From contig NC_133647.1 of assembly GCF_009905375.1 (NCBI RefSeq), positions 3,657,847 to 3,721,846 on the forward strand: DNA of 64,000 nucleotides. Reading direction: 5' to 3'. Position numbers and translations under genes: made by a program. The notes below the pieces were generated by a model. That model worked only from the letters and a program-made list of their open reading frames with translations. It did no database searches and was not told the origin of the DNA. Below, one piece after another: positions 48,342 to 61,350 of the stretch; the first letter of the stretch is position 1, and each line of letters begins with the position of its first letter. Origin of the DNA: Apium graveolens (taxonomy: Eukaryota; Streptophyta; Magnoliopsida; Apiales; Apiaceae).

Positions 48342-48684
48342 ATGGTTGTGAAGAACATCTCTTCTGTTACTAGAATCATATTCATTGCGTTCTTTTTCAT
48401 TGCTTTGACTATCAATATAGGTAAATTTATCTTCCTTGTGTTAAACATAGCCTTAATGTAACATATGAACATATAACCATCTATAATCTATTACTAACAT
48501 GTACGAATTGTGTGTTAGAGATCGTGTAGGTGCAACATGGTTGGTTGATGAGGGGCCATGTACAACTTCTTCTGATTGTAATGCCCATTGCAAGAGCATC
48601 CATTATCCGCAGGGTGGGGTTTGTAAGGCGCCTAGTGCAGGATCTCCTATTCGCTGCTATTGCATTAGCAGCTCCTCCCCATAA
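48342..48684 (+). CDS. DEFL peptide, copy 4; promoter and acceptor altered
   Basis: Exons 48342-48420 and 48521-48684 would encode 80 residues with all six cysteines. The signal peptide has Ile in place of Thr at residue 26, and Ile replaces Leu two residues before the fifth cysteine. The coding sequence is intact but the controls are not. The TATA box is TACAAAAA, and the acceptor TACAG has become TAGAG. The family splice point would now follow GAG, a poor acceptor context. A better TAG lies two bases upstream (AG at 48517-48518); its use adds two bases and puts a TAG stop in frame four codons on. Either low expression or loss of the mature peptide is expected unless the weak site is used. 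It is called CDS because the reading frame is whole; it may be an incipient pseudogene. Confidence 0.65.
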
Positions 48685-51600
48685 CTTGCTTTTTCTTAAC
48701 GAATAAGATAGGATAAATTTAGAAGAGTTATATGTATGATGTTCATTTTTGGTCTGGTATCCTACTATTGCAATCAATTTTTTATGCGTTGTACTTGATT
48801 TTATCTGAAGATCTTCCTTGCAGCTCCATACAAAAGTTTTTTTGTTTCTGGTAAAAGTTCAAACTCTTTGATTTTACGGGCAAGGTTCAGAGCAAAAACC
48901 ACAGTGTGCTCTTAAATCTTAATATGAAATAATCAATGCTATTGATTCAACATAACTCATTTATCTATCACCATCATTAACAAACCCAACTTCACAGATC
49001 AAAGCGAAAAATAAGATTTGTTGATGGCCTAGAGGCACAACCGATGCCCCCTCTTCATTTACTCTAAAATGTGACGCATTAAAATATATCACACAAGACA
49101 AAAAAAGAAAGTGAAGATCATAACAAAATCCTTTTAAATAACGCAATATAATTCAAAAACTACGAAAAATTATTTTGTTTTGCAAACATCTGTGCCAAAC
49201 ATTATTATAGAAAGAAAAACATCTAAACTACTTGGATAACTTAAGAAGATTGATAGTCAACAGAGCTCTAAATGAACATATATTTACAGCAACTCTTCAC
49301 TTGGGAGGAGGGAAGAAGATGGCATATGTAGTCCTTTTATTAATTACAACTAATGTAAATGTATTAATTAGTCTAATTCATTATTACATATATTTATTAC
49401 TATTTCATCATTTAAAATAATTTATAACTATATATTACATTTATCTTAATTTATATTATTATATTAAAGATGAAACATTAAAAATTTGGATGTTGGTCCT
49501 TTATCAATCAATCCAAAGTCGTTAGATCAAACTGATGAGAACCATTAGATTTTATCTTAAAAATTATTATACAAGAAGTATAAGATTCGAATCCTAGCAG
49601 CAATATATTAAAATTATAATTTTTAATAAATAATGATAAAAATAACGGTGGTGCATTGTAAAATTATTATAGTAGGAGTATAAGGTTCGAATCCTAACAA
49701 CAATATAATAAAATTATATTTTACAATAAAATAATTGTGCATCGCACGAGTTTTATACTAGATATTATTAAAGACGAAATACTGAAAGTTTGGTTGTTGG
49801 TCCTTGGTCAGCTTTATTAACTTATTATATTTAATATAATACATTCTTCTTAATGGACTAATACTCGCAATATAATTATATAAATACAAATAGAATTGAA
49901 TATGTATAATGGTTTCTAGCCGTAACAAAATAATATATACTATTGACCCGGGCCAAAAAAATTATACTATTGAGCCGGTGTAAAAAAAGTAATTAAATAT
50001 GTATAATGGTTTGTTGCTAGAAACAAAATATATGTACTAATCACCCGGGTCAAAAAAATTATCCTATCGAACCGATCTAAAACAAGATTAGAATTAAAAT
50101 AATTGCTTGGTAGGAATGACAACTCGTGATAGAAGAAAATAATATACACTTTTCATACATGTTTAAATAATATTATACTACTAATTCGGGTTCATATAAA
50201 AAATAAAAAAAAACTAAATATAGTTAGTTGATTTGTTATATTGAGTTAAAACACAATAACAAATACTACTGGTGCGGTTTAAAATAATATATAGATATAG
50301 TACTAATCCGGGCTAAAACTAAATATAACTAATTCGTTGGTTGATATAATGACATCAATTTAAAACAAATAATATATATTAACCATAAAATTAAATAATA
50401 TTCAACCCGAACTAAAATATAATTAAAAATAAATTATGTATAATTACTTGAATTTGTTTGATATAAAAGTCTTATATAATAAAAGGTTTTCTTCTATGTC
50501 TATAATTTTCATATTATTTTATAAAAATGAAACTACAGACAATATTATTTTATTAAAATGAAAATGGACACTATTCGTTAATTTGTAAGATAGGGTCGGA
50601 TAGACAAAAAATAATATATATTGTCATCCGAGCTAAAATAAATTTATATAGGTAATCCAAGATAAAAAATTGAAATTGAAAAATAATTAGACCAACTAAA
50701 AAATATATTTTTTTGTTAGGGTTAAAAAATTTATATAATATATCTGAACTTAAATAAATTATATTAAAATTTGAATATAATTACGTGGATTTTGTCGATA
50801 TAATGTGTTTTACGCTAAAACAATAAAAAGATACAACTGAAGGCTAAACTAAGAGTAAAATCGAATTAAAAATGATTCCTCTATTGGTAATGTTAAAATT
50901 ATTAAAATAAAAAAACTAATAAAATATAAAAAAATTAAATAATAGAATATTAACATAAAAAATATAATTACAGTTATTTAAAACAACTGTGGATCGCACG
51001 GGTTATTGGCTAGTATTTTTTAAAACTGAACATAATTTTAACACAATTTTAAAAATTTATTATTTTGGGTGAATATATTAAATACAAATACTATTTTTAT
51101 GAAAAAAATAGGTTAGTATACTAAGATTTCAGCGTGAAGGTTATAAATTATTTTTATATGAATGATACAAGTAACTATTATAAAAAAGCATAGTTGTAAT
51201 CATACGGCCAAAATTAAACATAGACAAATATTAGATCGAAAGATATACGTGATATAATGCTGAGAGTTTTAAACATATATAAATGTAACAAATGTCGAAC
51301 TTTAATGAATATAAGAAAAACAATTGAGAAAATTTGTGGGGTCATTAATCTTATGACACGTACTCCTCGAAGATTATTAAACCCTCAGTATGAAGATTTC
51401 ATGGTGGCAAGATCATTTGTATGCGAATGTTATAAGAAACTATTATAAGAAAGCATAGTTGTCATCATATGAGTGAGACCAATCGTATACAAATATTAGA
51501 TCGAAAGATATATGTAATATAATGATAAAAATTTTAAACTTATTTATATATAACAAATATCGAACTTTCATGTACATAAGCAGTTGACCAAATTTGTAGT

Positions 51601-53104
51601 ATTATTAATCGTACGACACAAACCTATCACAAATAATTAATCTTACAATACATATTTTTACCAAGATCAATAATCGTGTAACTTATTTATTACACGAATA
51701 TTCGTATTTTAAACAATCTCATGCCTTACCCAGATTAAAGAGCTAGTATGACTAATTTAACAAATATGTTGACGTTGACCAAAATTTTATCAAAGAGGAC
51801 TAGCTCATGGAGAGCAATTTATTTTTACACAATCTCCAAAATTAAATATATAGTATGCCACCTAGATTTTTAGATTTTTTTCTCTTTAAGTGAAACATCG
51901 TCATACTGTAAAAAAAGAGTGAAACATTGTCATTTTGAAATAATTTTTAGAATATTTTCTCAGTTTTGAATAATCAAGTTTTGACTTTATATCAATTCTA
52001 CCAGTAGTGATACAATTTTTGTTTTGTAATTGTCGTGTTTGGTGTATAATATTTCAATTGTATCAATTTTAATAATTGATACAATCCCGGGGAGAGTGAT
52101 TTGGCCCATAGAAGGGAGGATCGGGAAAAAATGGATGATATCGGGAAAATTTAGTCTTCTATCACGTCTCACCTTATCTTATAGGTCATCTATATTTTTT
52201 AATTTAATCGGATTTTTTTAGAGTCATGTTTAGTGTATTATATATAATATTTTAAACTTTATAATTGTCTTTTTTGCCGAGTAATGTTAGATATTGAAAT
52301 AAATTTTAAAAGTGTCTATTAAATGATGTGTCATAACAAATGTTAAATTTTAATTTGGGCTATATGATCTCGTATTATTATTATTAAGAAACTTACTATA
52401 TATATTCACAACTTAACATTTAAAAATAAGTTGATATAATTTATATTTTGTGATATAAATCTGTTAATCAGTCGGTTAATATAAACCGTCATGGAAAAGG
52501 TATATTCAAAATAAGGGATGTGATCAAAATAAATAGGATTGGTGAATATTTTATTTCAAAAAAAAATGATTTTTCTTATAAGAAATGCTAATATTCGAAA
52601 AAAAAGGTAAGTAGAAAAAAATCAAGTAACCTTTCAATCAGGAGATCATCCGGTTCTATTTCAATTTAAATTTTTCCTATCATGAATAAAACATTAAAAC
52701 ATACGCCGTGACAATGAGAAATGTTAGTTTTCCAAAATTTATTTCCGAAACGATTCCCGAATGTTGAGTTGTCATCGTTATATTTGATATTTACTTATAA
52801 ATGAGGTGGACTCCTCGTATATTAATATAAATCACAAAAATGAAAAGATGACACATGTCATTTTGAAAAAGTTTTTCAAATTTCTTTTAATATGTAACAT
52901 TGCTCCTGAGAAATATAATACATGTACATTCACACATATTTTGTAAGATTTCTTTAACAAAGGAATTATTCTTTGAAATCTTTTTACCCGTATACAAGAT
53001 TCCTTAAATTACAAATAAATTTAAATAATAAATGTAATAGATTTGTGTGACATCATTCTTTTAAGAAAAATATCTTACCGCATAAGGAAAGTAGACAACA
53101 TGAC

Positions 53105-53112
53105 TACAAAAA
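53105..53112 (+). promoter_or_regulatory. Mutated TATA box, DEFL copy 5
   Basis: TACAAAAA, the same altered box as in copy 4. Confidence 0.7.
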
Positions 53113-53195
53113 GAACTCAATGAGCAAGAACATTACACACATAAAAGAAGAAATACCATCTCATTACACATAGAAAAGGCAAAATCTCAGATACA

Positions 53196-53538
53196 ATGGT
53201 TGTGAAGAACATCTCTTCTGTTACTAGAATCATATTCATTGCGTTCTTTTTCATTGCTTTGACTATCAATATAGGTAAATTTATCTTCCTTGTGTTAAAC
53301 ATAGCCTTAATGTAACATATGAACATATAACCATCTATAATCTATTACTAACATGTACGAATTGTGTGTTAGAGATCGTGTAGGTGCAACATGGTTGGTT
53401 GATGAGGGGCCATGTACAACTTCTTCTGATTGTAATGCCCATTGCAAGAGCATCCATTATCCGCAGGGTGGGGTTTGTAAGGCGCCTAGTGCAGGATCTC
53501 CTATTCGCTGCTATTGCATTAGCAGCTCCTCCCCATAA
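53196..53538 (+). CDS. DEFL peptide, copy 5; same lesions as copy 4
   Basis: Exons 53196-53274 and 53375-53538. Exons, intron and promoter appear identical to copy 4, including the TACAAAAA box and the TTAGAG acceptor with the competing upstream AG at 53371-53372. The shared lesions arose before the duplication that made units 4 and 5. The six-cysteine peptide would be intact if the GAG acceptor were used. Expression is doubtful for the same reasons as copy 4. Confidence 0.65.
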
Positions 53539-56500
53539 CTTGCTTTTTCTTAACGAATAAGATAGGATAAATTTAGAAGAGTTATATGTATGATGTTCAT
53601 TTTTGGTCTGGTATCCTACTATTGCAATCAATTTTTTATGCGTTGTACTTGATTTTATCTGAAGATCTTCCTTGCAGCTCCATACAAAAGTTTTTTTGTT
53701 TCTGGTAAAAGTTCAAACTCTTTGATTTTACGGGCAAGGTTCAGAGCAAAAACCACAGTGTGCTCTTAAATCTTAATATGAAATAATCAATGCTATTGAT
53801 TCAACATAACTCATTTATCTATCACCATCATTAACAAACCCAACTTCACAGATCAAAGCGAAAAATAAGATTTGTTGATGGCCTAGAGGCACAACCGATG
53901 CCCCCTCTTCATTTACTCTAAAATGTGACGCATTAAAATATATCACACAAGACAAAAAAAGAAAGTGAAGATCATAACAAAATCCTTTTAAATAACGCAA
54001 TATAATTCAAAAACTACGAAAAATTATTTTGTTTTGCAAACATCTGTGCCAAACATTATTATAGAAAGAAAAACATCTAAACTACTTGGATAACTTAAGA
54101 AGATTGATAGTCAACAGAGCTCTAAATGAACATATATTTACAGCAACTCTTCACTTGGGAGGAGGGAAGAAGATGGCATATGTAGTCCTTTTATTAATTA
54201 CAACTAATGTAAATGTATTAATTAGTCTAATTCATTATTACATATATTTATTACTATTTCATCATTTAAAATAATTTATAACTATATATATTACATTTAT
54301 CTTAATTTATATTATTATATTAAAGATGAAACATTAAAAATTTGGATGTTGGTCCTTTATCAATCAATCCAAAGTCGTTAGATCAAACTGATGAGAACCA
54401 TTAGATTTTATCTTAAAAATTATTATACAAGAAGTATAAGATTCGAATCCTAGCAGCAATATATTAAAATTATAATTTTTAATAAATAATGATAAAAATA
54501 ACGGTGGTGCATTGTAAAATTATTATAGTAGGAGTATAAGGTTCGAATCCTAACAACAATATAATAAAATTATATTTTACAATAAAATAATTGTGCATCG
54601 CACGAGTTTTATACTAGATATTATTAAAGACGAAATACTGAAAGTTTGGTTGTTGGTCCTTGGTCAGCTTTATTAACTTATTATATTTAATATAATACAT
54701 TCTTCTTAATGGACTAATACTCGCAATATAATTATATAAATACAAATAGAATTGAATATGTATAATGGTTTCTAGCCGTAACAAAATAATATATACTATT
54801 GACCCGGGCCAAAAAAATTATACTATTGAGCCGGTGTAAAAAAAGTAATTAAATATGTATAATGGTTTGTTGCTAGAAACAAAATATATGTACTAATCAC
54901 CCGGGTCAAAAAAATTATCCTATCGAACCGATCTAAAACAAGATTAGAATTAAAATAATTGCTTGGTAGGAATGACAACTCGTGATAGAAGAAAATAATA
55001 TACACTTTTCATACATGTTTAAATAATATTATACTACTAATTCGGGTTCATATAAAAAATAAAAAAAAAACTAAATATAGTTAGTTGATTTGTTATATTG
55101 AGTTAAAACACAATAACAAATACTACTGGTGCGGTTTAAAATAATATATAGATATAGTACTAATCCGGGCTAAAACTAAATATAACTAATTCGTTGGTTG
55201 ATATAATGACATCAATTTAAAACAAATAATATATATTAACCATAAAATTAAATAATATTCAACCCGAACTAAAATATAATTAAAAATAAATTATGTATAA
55301 TTACTTGAATTTGTTTGATATAAAAGTCTTATATAATAAAAGGTTTTCTTCTATGTCTATAATTTTCATATTATTTTATAAAAATGAAACTACAGACAAT
55401 ATTATTTTATTAAAATGAAAATGGACACTATTCGTTAATTTGTAAGATAGGGTCGGATAGACAAAAAATAATATATATTGTCATCCGAGCTAAAATAAAT
55501 TTATATAGGTAATCCAAGATAAAAAATTGAAATTGAAAAATAATTAGACCAACTAAAAAATATATTTTTTTGTTAGGGTTAAAAAATTTATATAATATAT
55601 CTGAACTTAAATAAATTATATTAAAATTTGAATATAATTACGTGGATTTTGTCGATATAATGTGTTTTACGCTAAAACAATAAAAAGATACAACTGAAGG
55701 CTAAACTAAGAGTAAAATCGAATTAAAAATGATTCCTCTATTGGTAATGTTAAAATTATTAAAATAAAAAAACTAATAAAATATAAAAAAATTAAATAAT
55801 AGAATATTAACATAAAAAATATAATTACAGTTATTTAAAACAACTGTGGATCGCACGGGTTATTGGCTAGTATTTTTTAAAACTGAACATAATTTTAACA
55901 CAATTTTAAAAATTTATTATTTTGGGTGAATATATTAAATACAAATACTATTTTTATGAAAAAAATAGGTTAGTATACTAAGATTTCAGCGTGAAGGTTA
56001 TAAATTATTTTTATATGAATGATACAAGTAACTATTATAAAAAAGCATAGTTGTAATCATACGGCCAAAATTAAACATAGACAAATATTAGATCGAAAGA
56101 TATACGTGATATAATGCTGAGAGTTTTAAACATATATAAATGTAACAAATGTCGAACTTTAATGAATATAAGAAAAACAATTGAGAAAATTTGTGGGGTC
56201 ATTAATCTTATGACACGTACTCCTCGAAGATTATTAAACCCTCAGTATGAAGATTTCATGGTGGCAAGATCATTTGTATGCGAATGTTATAAGAAACTAT
56301 TATAAGAAAGTATAGTTGTCATCATATGAGTGAGACCAATCGTATACAAATATTAGATCGAAAGATATATGTAATATAATGATAAAAATTTTAAACTTAT
56401 TTATATATAACAAATATCGAACTTTCATGTACATAAGCAGTTGACCAAATTTGTAGTATTATTAATCGTACGACACAAACCTATCACAAATAATTAATCT

Positions 56501-57960
56501 TACAATACATATTTTTACCAAGATCAATAATCGTGTAACTTATTTATTACACGAATATTCGTATTTTAAACAATCTCATGCCTTACCCAGATTAAAGAGC
56601 TAGTATGACTAATTTAACAAATATGTTGACGTTGACCAAAATTTTATCAAAGAGGACTAGCTCATGGAGAGCAATTTATTTTTACACAATCTCCAAAATT
56701 AAATATATAGTATGCCACCTAGATTTTTAGATTTTTTTCTCTTTAAGTGAAACATCGTCATACTGTAAAAAAAGAGTGAAACATTGTCATTTTGAAATAA
56801 TTTTTAGAATATTTTCTCAGTTTTGAATAATCAAGTTTTGACTTTATATCAATTCTACCAGTAGTGATACAATTTTTGTTTTGTAATTGTCGTGTTTGGT
56901 GTATAATATTTCAATTGTATCAATTTTAATAATTGATACAATCCCGGGGAGAGTGATTTGGCCCATAGAAGGGAGGATCGGGAAAAAATGGATGATATCG
57001 GGAAAATTTAGTCTTCTATCACGTCTCACCTTATCTTATAGGTCATCTATATTTTTTAATTTAATCGGATTTTTTTAGAGTCATGTTTAGTGTATTATAT
57101 ATAATATTTTAAACTTTATAATTGTCTTTTTTGCCGAGTAATGTTAGATATTGAAATAAATTTTAAAAGTGTCTATTAAATGATGTGTCATAACAAATGT
57201 TAAATTTTAATTTGGGCTATATGATCTCGTATTATTATTATTAAGAAACTTACTATATATATTCACAACTTAACATTTAAAAATAGGTTGATATAATTTA
57301 TATTTTGTGATATAAATCTGTTAATCAGTCGGTTAATATAAACCGTCAAGGAAAAGGTATATTCAAAATAAGGTAAGTGATCAAAATAAATAGGATTGGT
57401 GAATATTTTATTTCAAAAAAAATGATTTTTCTTATAAGAAATGCTAATATTCGAAAAATAAGGTAAGTAGAAAAAAATCAAGTAACCTTTCAATCAGGAG
57501 ATCATCGGGTTCTATTTCAATTTAAATTTTTCCTATCATGAATAAAATATTAAAACATACGCCGTGAGAATGAGAAATCCTAGTTTTCCAAAAATCATTT
57601 CCGAAACGATTCCCGAATGTTGAGTTGTCATCGTTATATTTGATATTTACTTATAAATAAGGTGGACCCCTCGTATATTAATATAAATCACAAAAATGAA
57701 AAGATGACACATGTCATTTTGAAAAAGTTTTTCAAATTTCTTTTAATATGTAACATTGCTCCTGAGAAATATAATACATGTACATTCACACATATTTTGT
57801 AAGATTTCTTTAACAAAGAAATTATTCTTTGAAATCTTTTTACCCGTATACAAGCTTCCTTAAATTACAAATAAATTTAAATAATAAATGTAATAGATTT
57901 GTGTGATATCATTCTTTTAAGATAAATATCTTACCGCATAAGGCAAGTAGACAACATGAC

Positions 57961-57968
57961 TATAAAAA
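57961..57968 (+). promoter_or_regulatory. TATA box, DEFL copy 6
   Basis: TATAAAAA, 91 bp before the start codon; the intact form. Confidence 0.75.
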
Positions 57969-58051
57969 GAACTCAATGAGCAAGAACATTACACACATAA
58001 AAGAAGAAATACCATCACATTACACATAGAAAAGGCAAAATCTCAGATACA

Positions 58052-58394
58052 ATGGTTGTGAAGAACATCTCTTCTGTTACTAGAACCATATTCATTGCCT
58101 TCTTTTTCATTGCTTTGACTATCAATACAGGTAAATTTATCTTCCTTGTGTTAAATATAGCCTTAATGTAACATATGAACATATAACCATCTATAATCTA
58201 TTACTAACATGTACGAATTGTGTGTTACAGATCGTGTAGGTGCAACATGGTTGGTTGATGAGGGGCCATGTAAAACTTCTTCTGATTGTAATGCCCATTG
58301 CAAGAGCATCCATTATCCGCAGGGTGGGGTTTGTAAGGCGCCTAGTGCAGGATCTCCTCTTCGCTGCTATTGCATTAGCAGCTCCTCCCCATAA
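58052..58394 (+). CDS. Defensin-like (DEFL) secreted peptide, copy 6
   Basis: Exons 58052-58130 and 58231-58394 encode 80 residues with the normal TACAG acceptor, TATA box and six-cysteine pattern. Its distinguishing change is Thr to Lys immediately after the first cysteine (C-K-T-S-S-D-C), which adds a positive charge in the first loop. Such loop changes are where DEFL paralogues commonly differ in target. Probably functional. Confidence 0.85.
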
Positions 58395-60700
58395 CTTGCT
58401 TTTTCTTAACGAATAAGATAGGATAAATTTAGAAGAATTATATGTATGATGTTCATTTTTGGTCTGGTATCCTACTATTGCAATTAATTTTTTATGCGCT
58501 GTACTTGATTTTATATGAAGATCTTCCTTGCAGATCTATACAAAAGTTTTTTTTTGTTTCTGGTAAATGTTCAAACTCTTTGATTTTATGGGCATGGTTC
58601 AGAGCAAAAACCACAGTGTGCTCTTAAATCTTAATAGGAAATAATCAATGTTATTGATTCAACATAACTCATTTATCCATCACCATCATTAACAAGCCCA
58701 ACTTCATAGATCAAAGCGAAAAATAAGATTTGTTGATGGCCTAGAGGCACAACCGATGCCCCCTCTTCATTTACTCGAAAATGTGACGCATTAAAATATA
58801 TCACACAAGACAAAAAAAGAAAGTGAAGATCATAACAAAATCCTTTTAAATAACGCAATATAATTCAAAAACTACGAAAATTTATTTTGTTTTGCAAACA
58901 TCTGTGCCAAGCATTATTATAGAAAGCAAAATATCTAAACTACTTGGATAACTTAAGAAGATTGATAGTCAACAGAGCTCTAAATGAACATATATTTACA
59001 GCAACTCTTCATTTGGGAGGAGGGAAGAAGATGGCGTATGTAGTCCTTTTATTAATTACAACTAATATGAATGTATTAATTAGTCTAATTCATTATTACA
59101 TATATTTATTACTATTTCATCATTTAAAATAATTTATAACTATATATATTACATTTATCTTAATTTATATTATTATATTAAAGATGAAACATTCAAAATT
59201 TGGATGTTGGTCCTTGATCAATCAATCCAGAGCCGTTAGATCAAACAGATGAGAACCATTAGATTTTATCTTAAAAATTATTATACAAGAAGTATAAGTT
59301 TCGAATCCTAGCATGCAATATATTAAAATTATAATTTTTAATATATAATGATAAAAATAACGGTGGTGCATTGTAAAATTATTATAGTAGGAGTATAAGG
59401 TTCGAATCCTAACAACAATATATTAAAATTATATTTTACAATAAAATAATTGTGCATCGCACGAGTTTTATACTAGATATTATTAAAGATGAAATACTGA
59501 AAGTTTGGTTGTTGGTCCTTGGTCAGCTTTATTAACTTATTATATTTAACATAATACATTCTTCTTAATGGACTAATACTCGCAATATAATTATATAAAT
59601 ACAAATAGAATTGAATATGTATAATGGTTTCTAGCCGTAACAAAATAATATATACTATTGACCCGGGCCAAAAAAATTATACTATTGAGCCGGTGTAAAA
59701 AAAGTAATTAAATATGTATAATGGTTTGTTGCTAGAAACAAAATATATGTACTAATCACCCGGGTCAAAAAAATTATCCTATCGAACCGATCTAAAACAA
59801 GATTAGAATTAAAATAATTGCTTGGTAGGAATGACAACTCGTGATAGAAGAAAATAATATACACTTTTCATACATGTTTAAATAATATTATACTACTAAT
59901 TCGGGTTCATATAAAAAATAAAGAAAAACTAAATATAGTTAGTTGATTTGTTATATTGAGTTAAAACACAATAACAAATACTACTGGTGCGGTTTAAAAT
60001 AATATATAGATATAGTACTAATCCGGGCTAAAACTAAATATAACTAATTCGTTGGTTGATATAATGACATCAATTTAAAACAAATAATATATATTAACCA
60101 TAAAATTAAATAATATTCAACCCGAACTAAAATATAATTAAAAATAAATTATGTATAATTACTTGAATTTGTTTGATATAAAAGTCTTATATAATAAAAG
60201 GTTTTCTTCTATGTCTTTAATTTTCATATTATTTTATAAAAATGAAACTACAGACAATATTATTTTATTAAAATGAAAATGGACACTATTCGTTAATTTG
60301 TAAGATAGTGTCGGATAGACAAAAAATAATATATATTGTCATCCGAACTAAAATAAATTTATATGGGTAATCCAAGATTAAAAATTAAAATCGAAAAATA
60401 ATTAGACCAGCTAAAAAATATATTTTTTTATTAGGGTTAAAAAATTTATATAATATATCTGAACTTAAATAAATTTTATTAAAAATTGAATATAATTACG
60501 TGGATTTTGTCGATATAATGTGTTTTACGCTAAAACAAAGAAATATACAACTGAAGGCTAAACTAAGAGTAAAATCGAATTAAAAATGATTCTCCTATTG
60601 ATAATGTTAAAATTATTAAAATAAAAAAACTAATAAAATATAAAAAATTTAAATAATAGAATATTAACATAAAAAATATAATTACATATATTTAAAACAA

Positions 60701-60727
60701 CCGTGGATCGCACGGGTTATTGGCTAG
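60701..60727 (+). mobile_element. Helitron-like 3' terminus in the array unit
   Basis: A perfect 5-bp stem, CCGTG/CACGG (60701-60705 and 60711-60715), is followed by about 8 nt and then CTAG with T next, as at Helitron 3' ends. Equivalent but less perfect forms (CTGTG/CACGG) occur in units 2-5. The 5' TC end was not identified, so the extent of the element is unknown. Confidence 0.35.
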
Positions 60728-61345
60728 TATATTTTAAAACTGAACATAATTTTAACACAATTTTAAAAATTTATTATTTTGGGTGAATATATTAAATACA
60801 AATACTATTTTTAAGAAAAAAATAGGTTAGTATACTAAGATTTCAGCGAGAAGGTTATAAATTATTTTTATATGAATGATACAAGTAACTATTATTAAAA
60901 AGCATAGTTGTAATCATACGGCCAAAATTAAACATACACAAATATTAGATCGAAAGATATACGTGATATAATGCTGAAAGTTTTAAACATATATAAATGT
61001 AACAAATGTCGAACTTTAATGAATATAAGAAAAACAGTTGAGAAAATTCGTGTGGTCATTAATCTTATGACACGTACTCCTGGAAGATTATTAATCCCTC
61101 AATATGAAGATTTCATGGTGGCAAGATCATTTGTATGCGAATGTTATAAGAAACTATTATAAGAAAGCATAGTTGTCATCATATGAGTGAGACCAATCGT
61201 ATACAAATATTAGATCGAAAGATATATGGAATATAATGATAAAATTTTTAAAGGTATTTATATATAACAAATATCGAACTTTCATGTATATAACAGTTGA
61301 CAAAATTTGTAGTATTATTAATCGTACGACAGAAACTCATCACAG

Positions 61346-61350
61346 ATAAT
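61346..61350. repeat. Target-site duplication, left (ATAAT)
   Basis: ATAAT before the solo LTR, repeated at 62774-62778. Other units have a single copy. Confidence 0.88.

Larger units (their letters stand above)
46379..51243 (+). repeat. Array unit 4
   Basis: Complete unit with DEFL copy 4. From about 47520 onward it is near-identical to unit 5, while its first 1.1 kb is more diverged, so the recent duplication boundary lies inside it. Confidence 0.93.
51244..56100 (+). repeat. Array unit 5
   Basis: Complete unit with DEFL copy 5. Together with neighbouring sequence it is an almost exact copy of unit 4; small indels such as an extra TA near 54287 distinguish them. Confidence 0.93.
56101..60957 (+). 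repeat. Array unit 6
   Basis: Complete unit with intact DEFL copy 6. Its first about 1.2 kb is near-identical to the matching part of unit 5 and then diverges, marking the right edge of the recent duplication. Confidence 0.93.
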
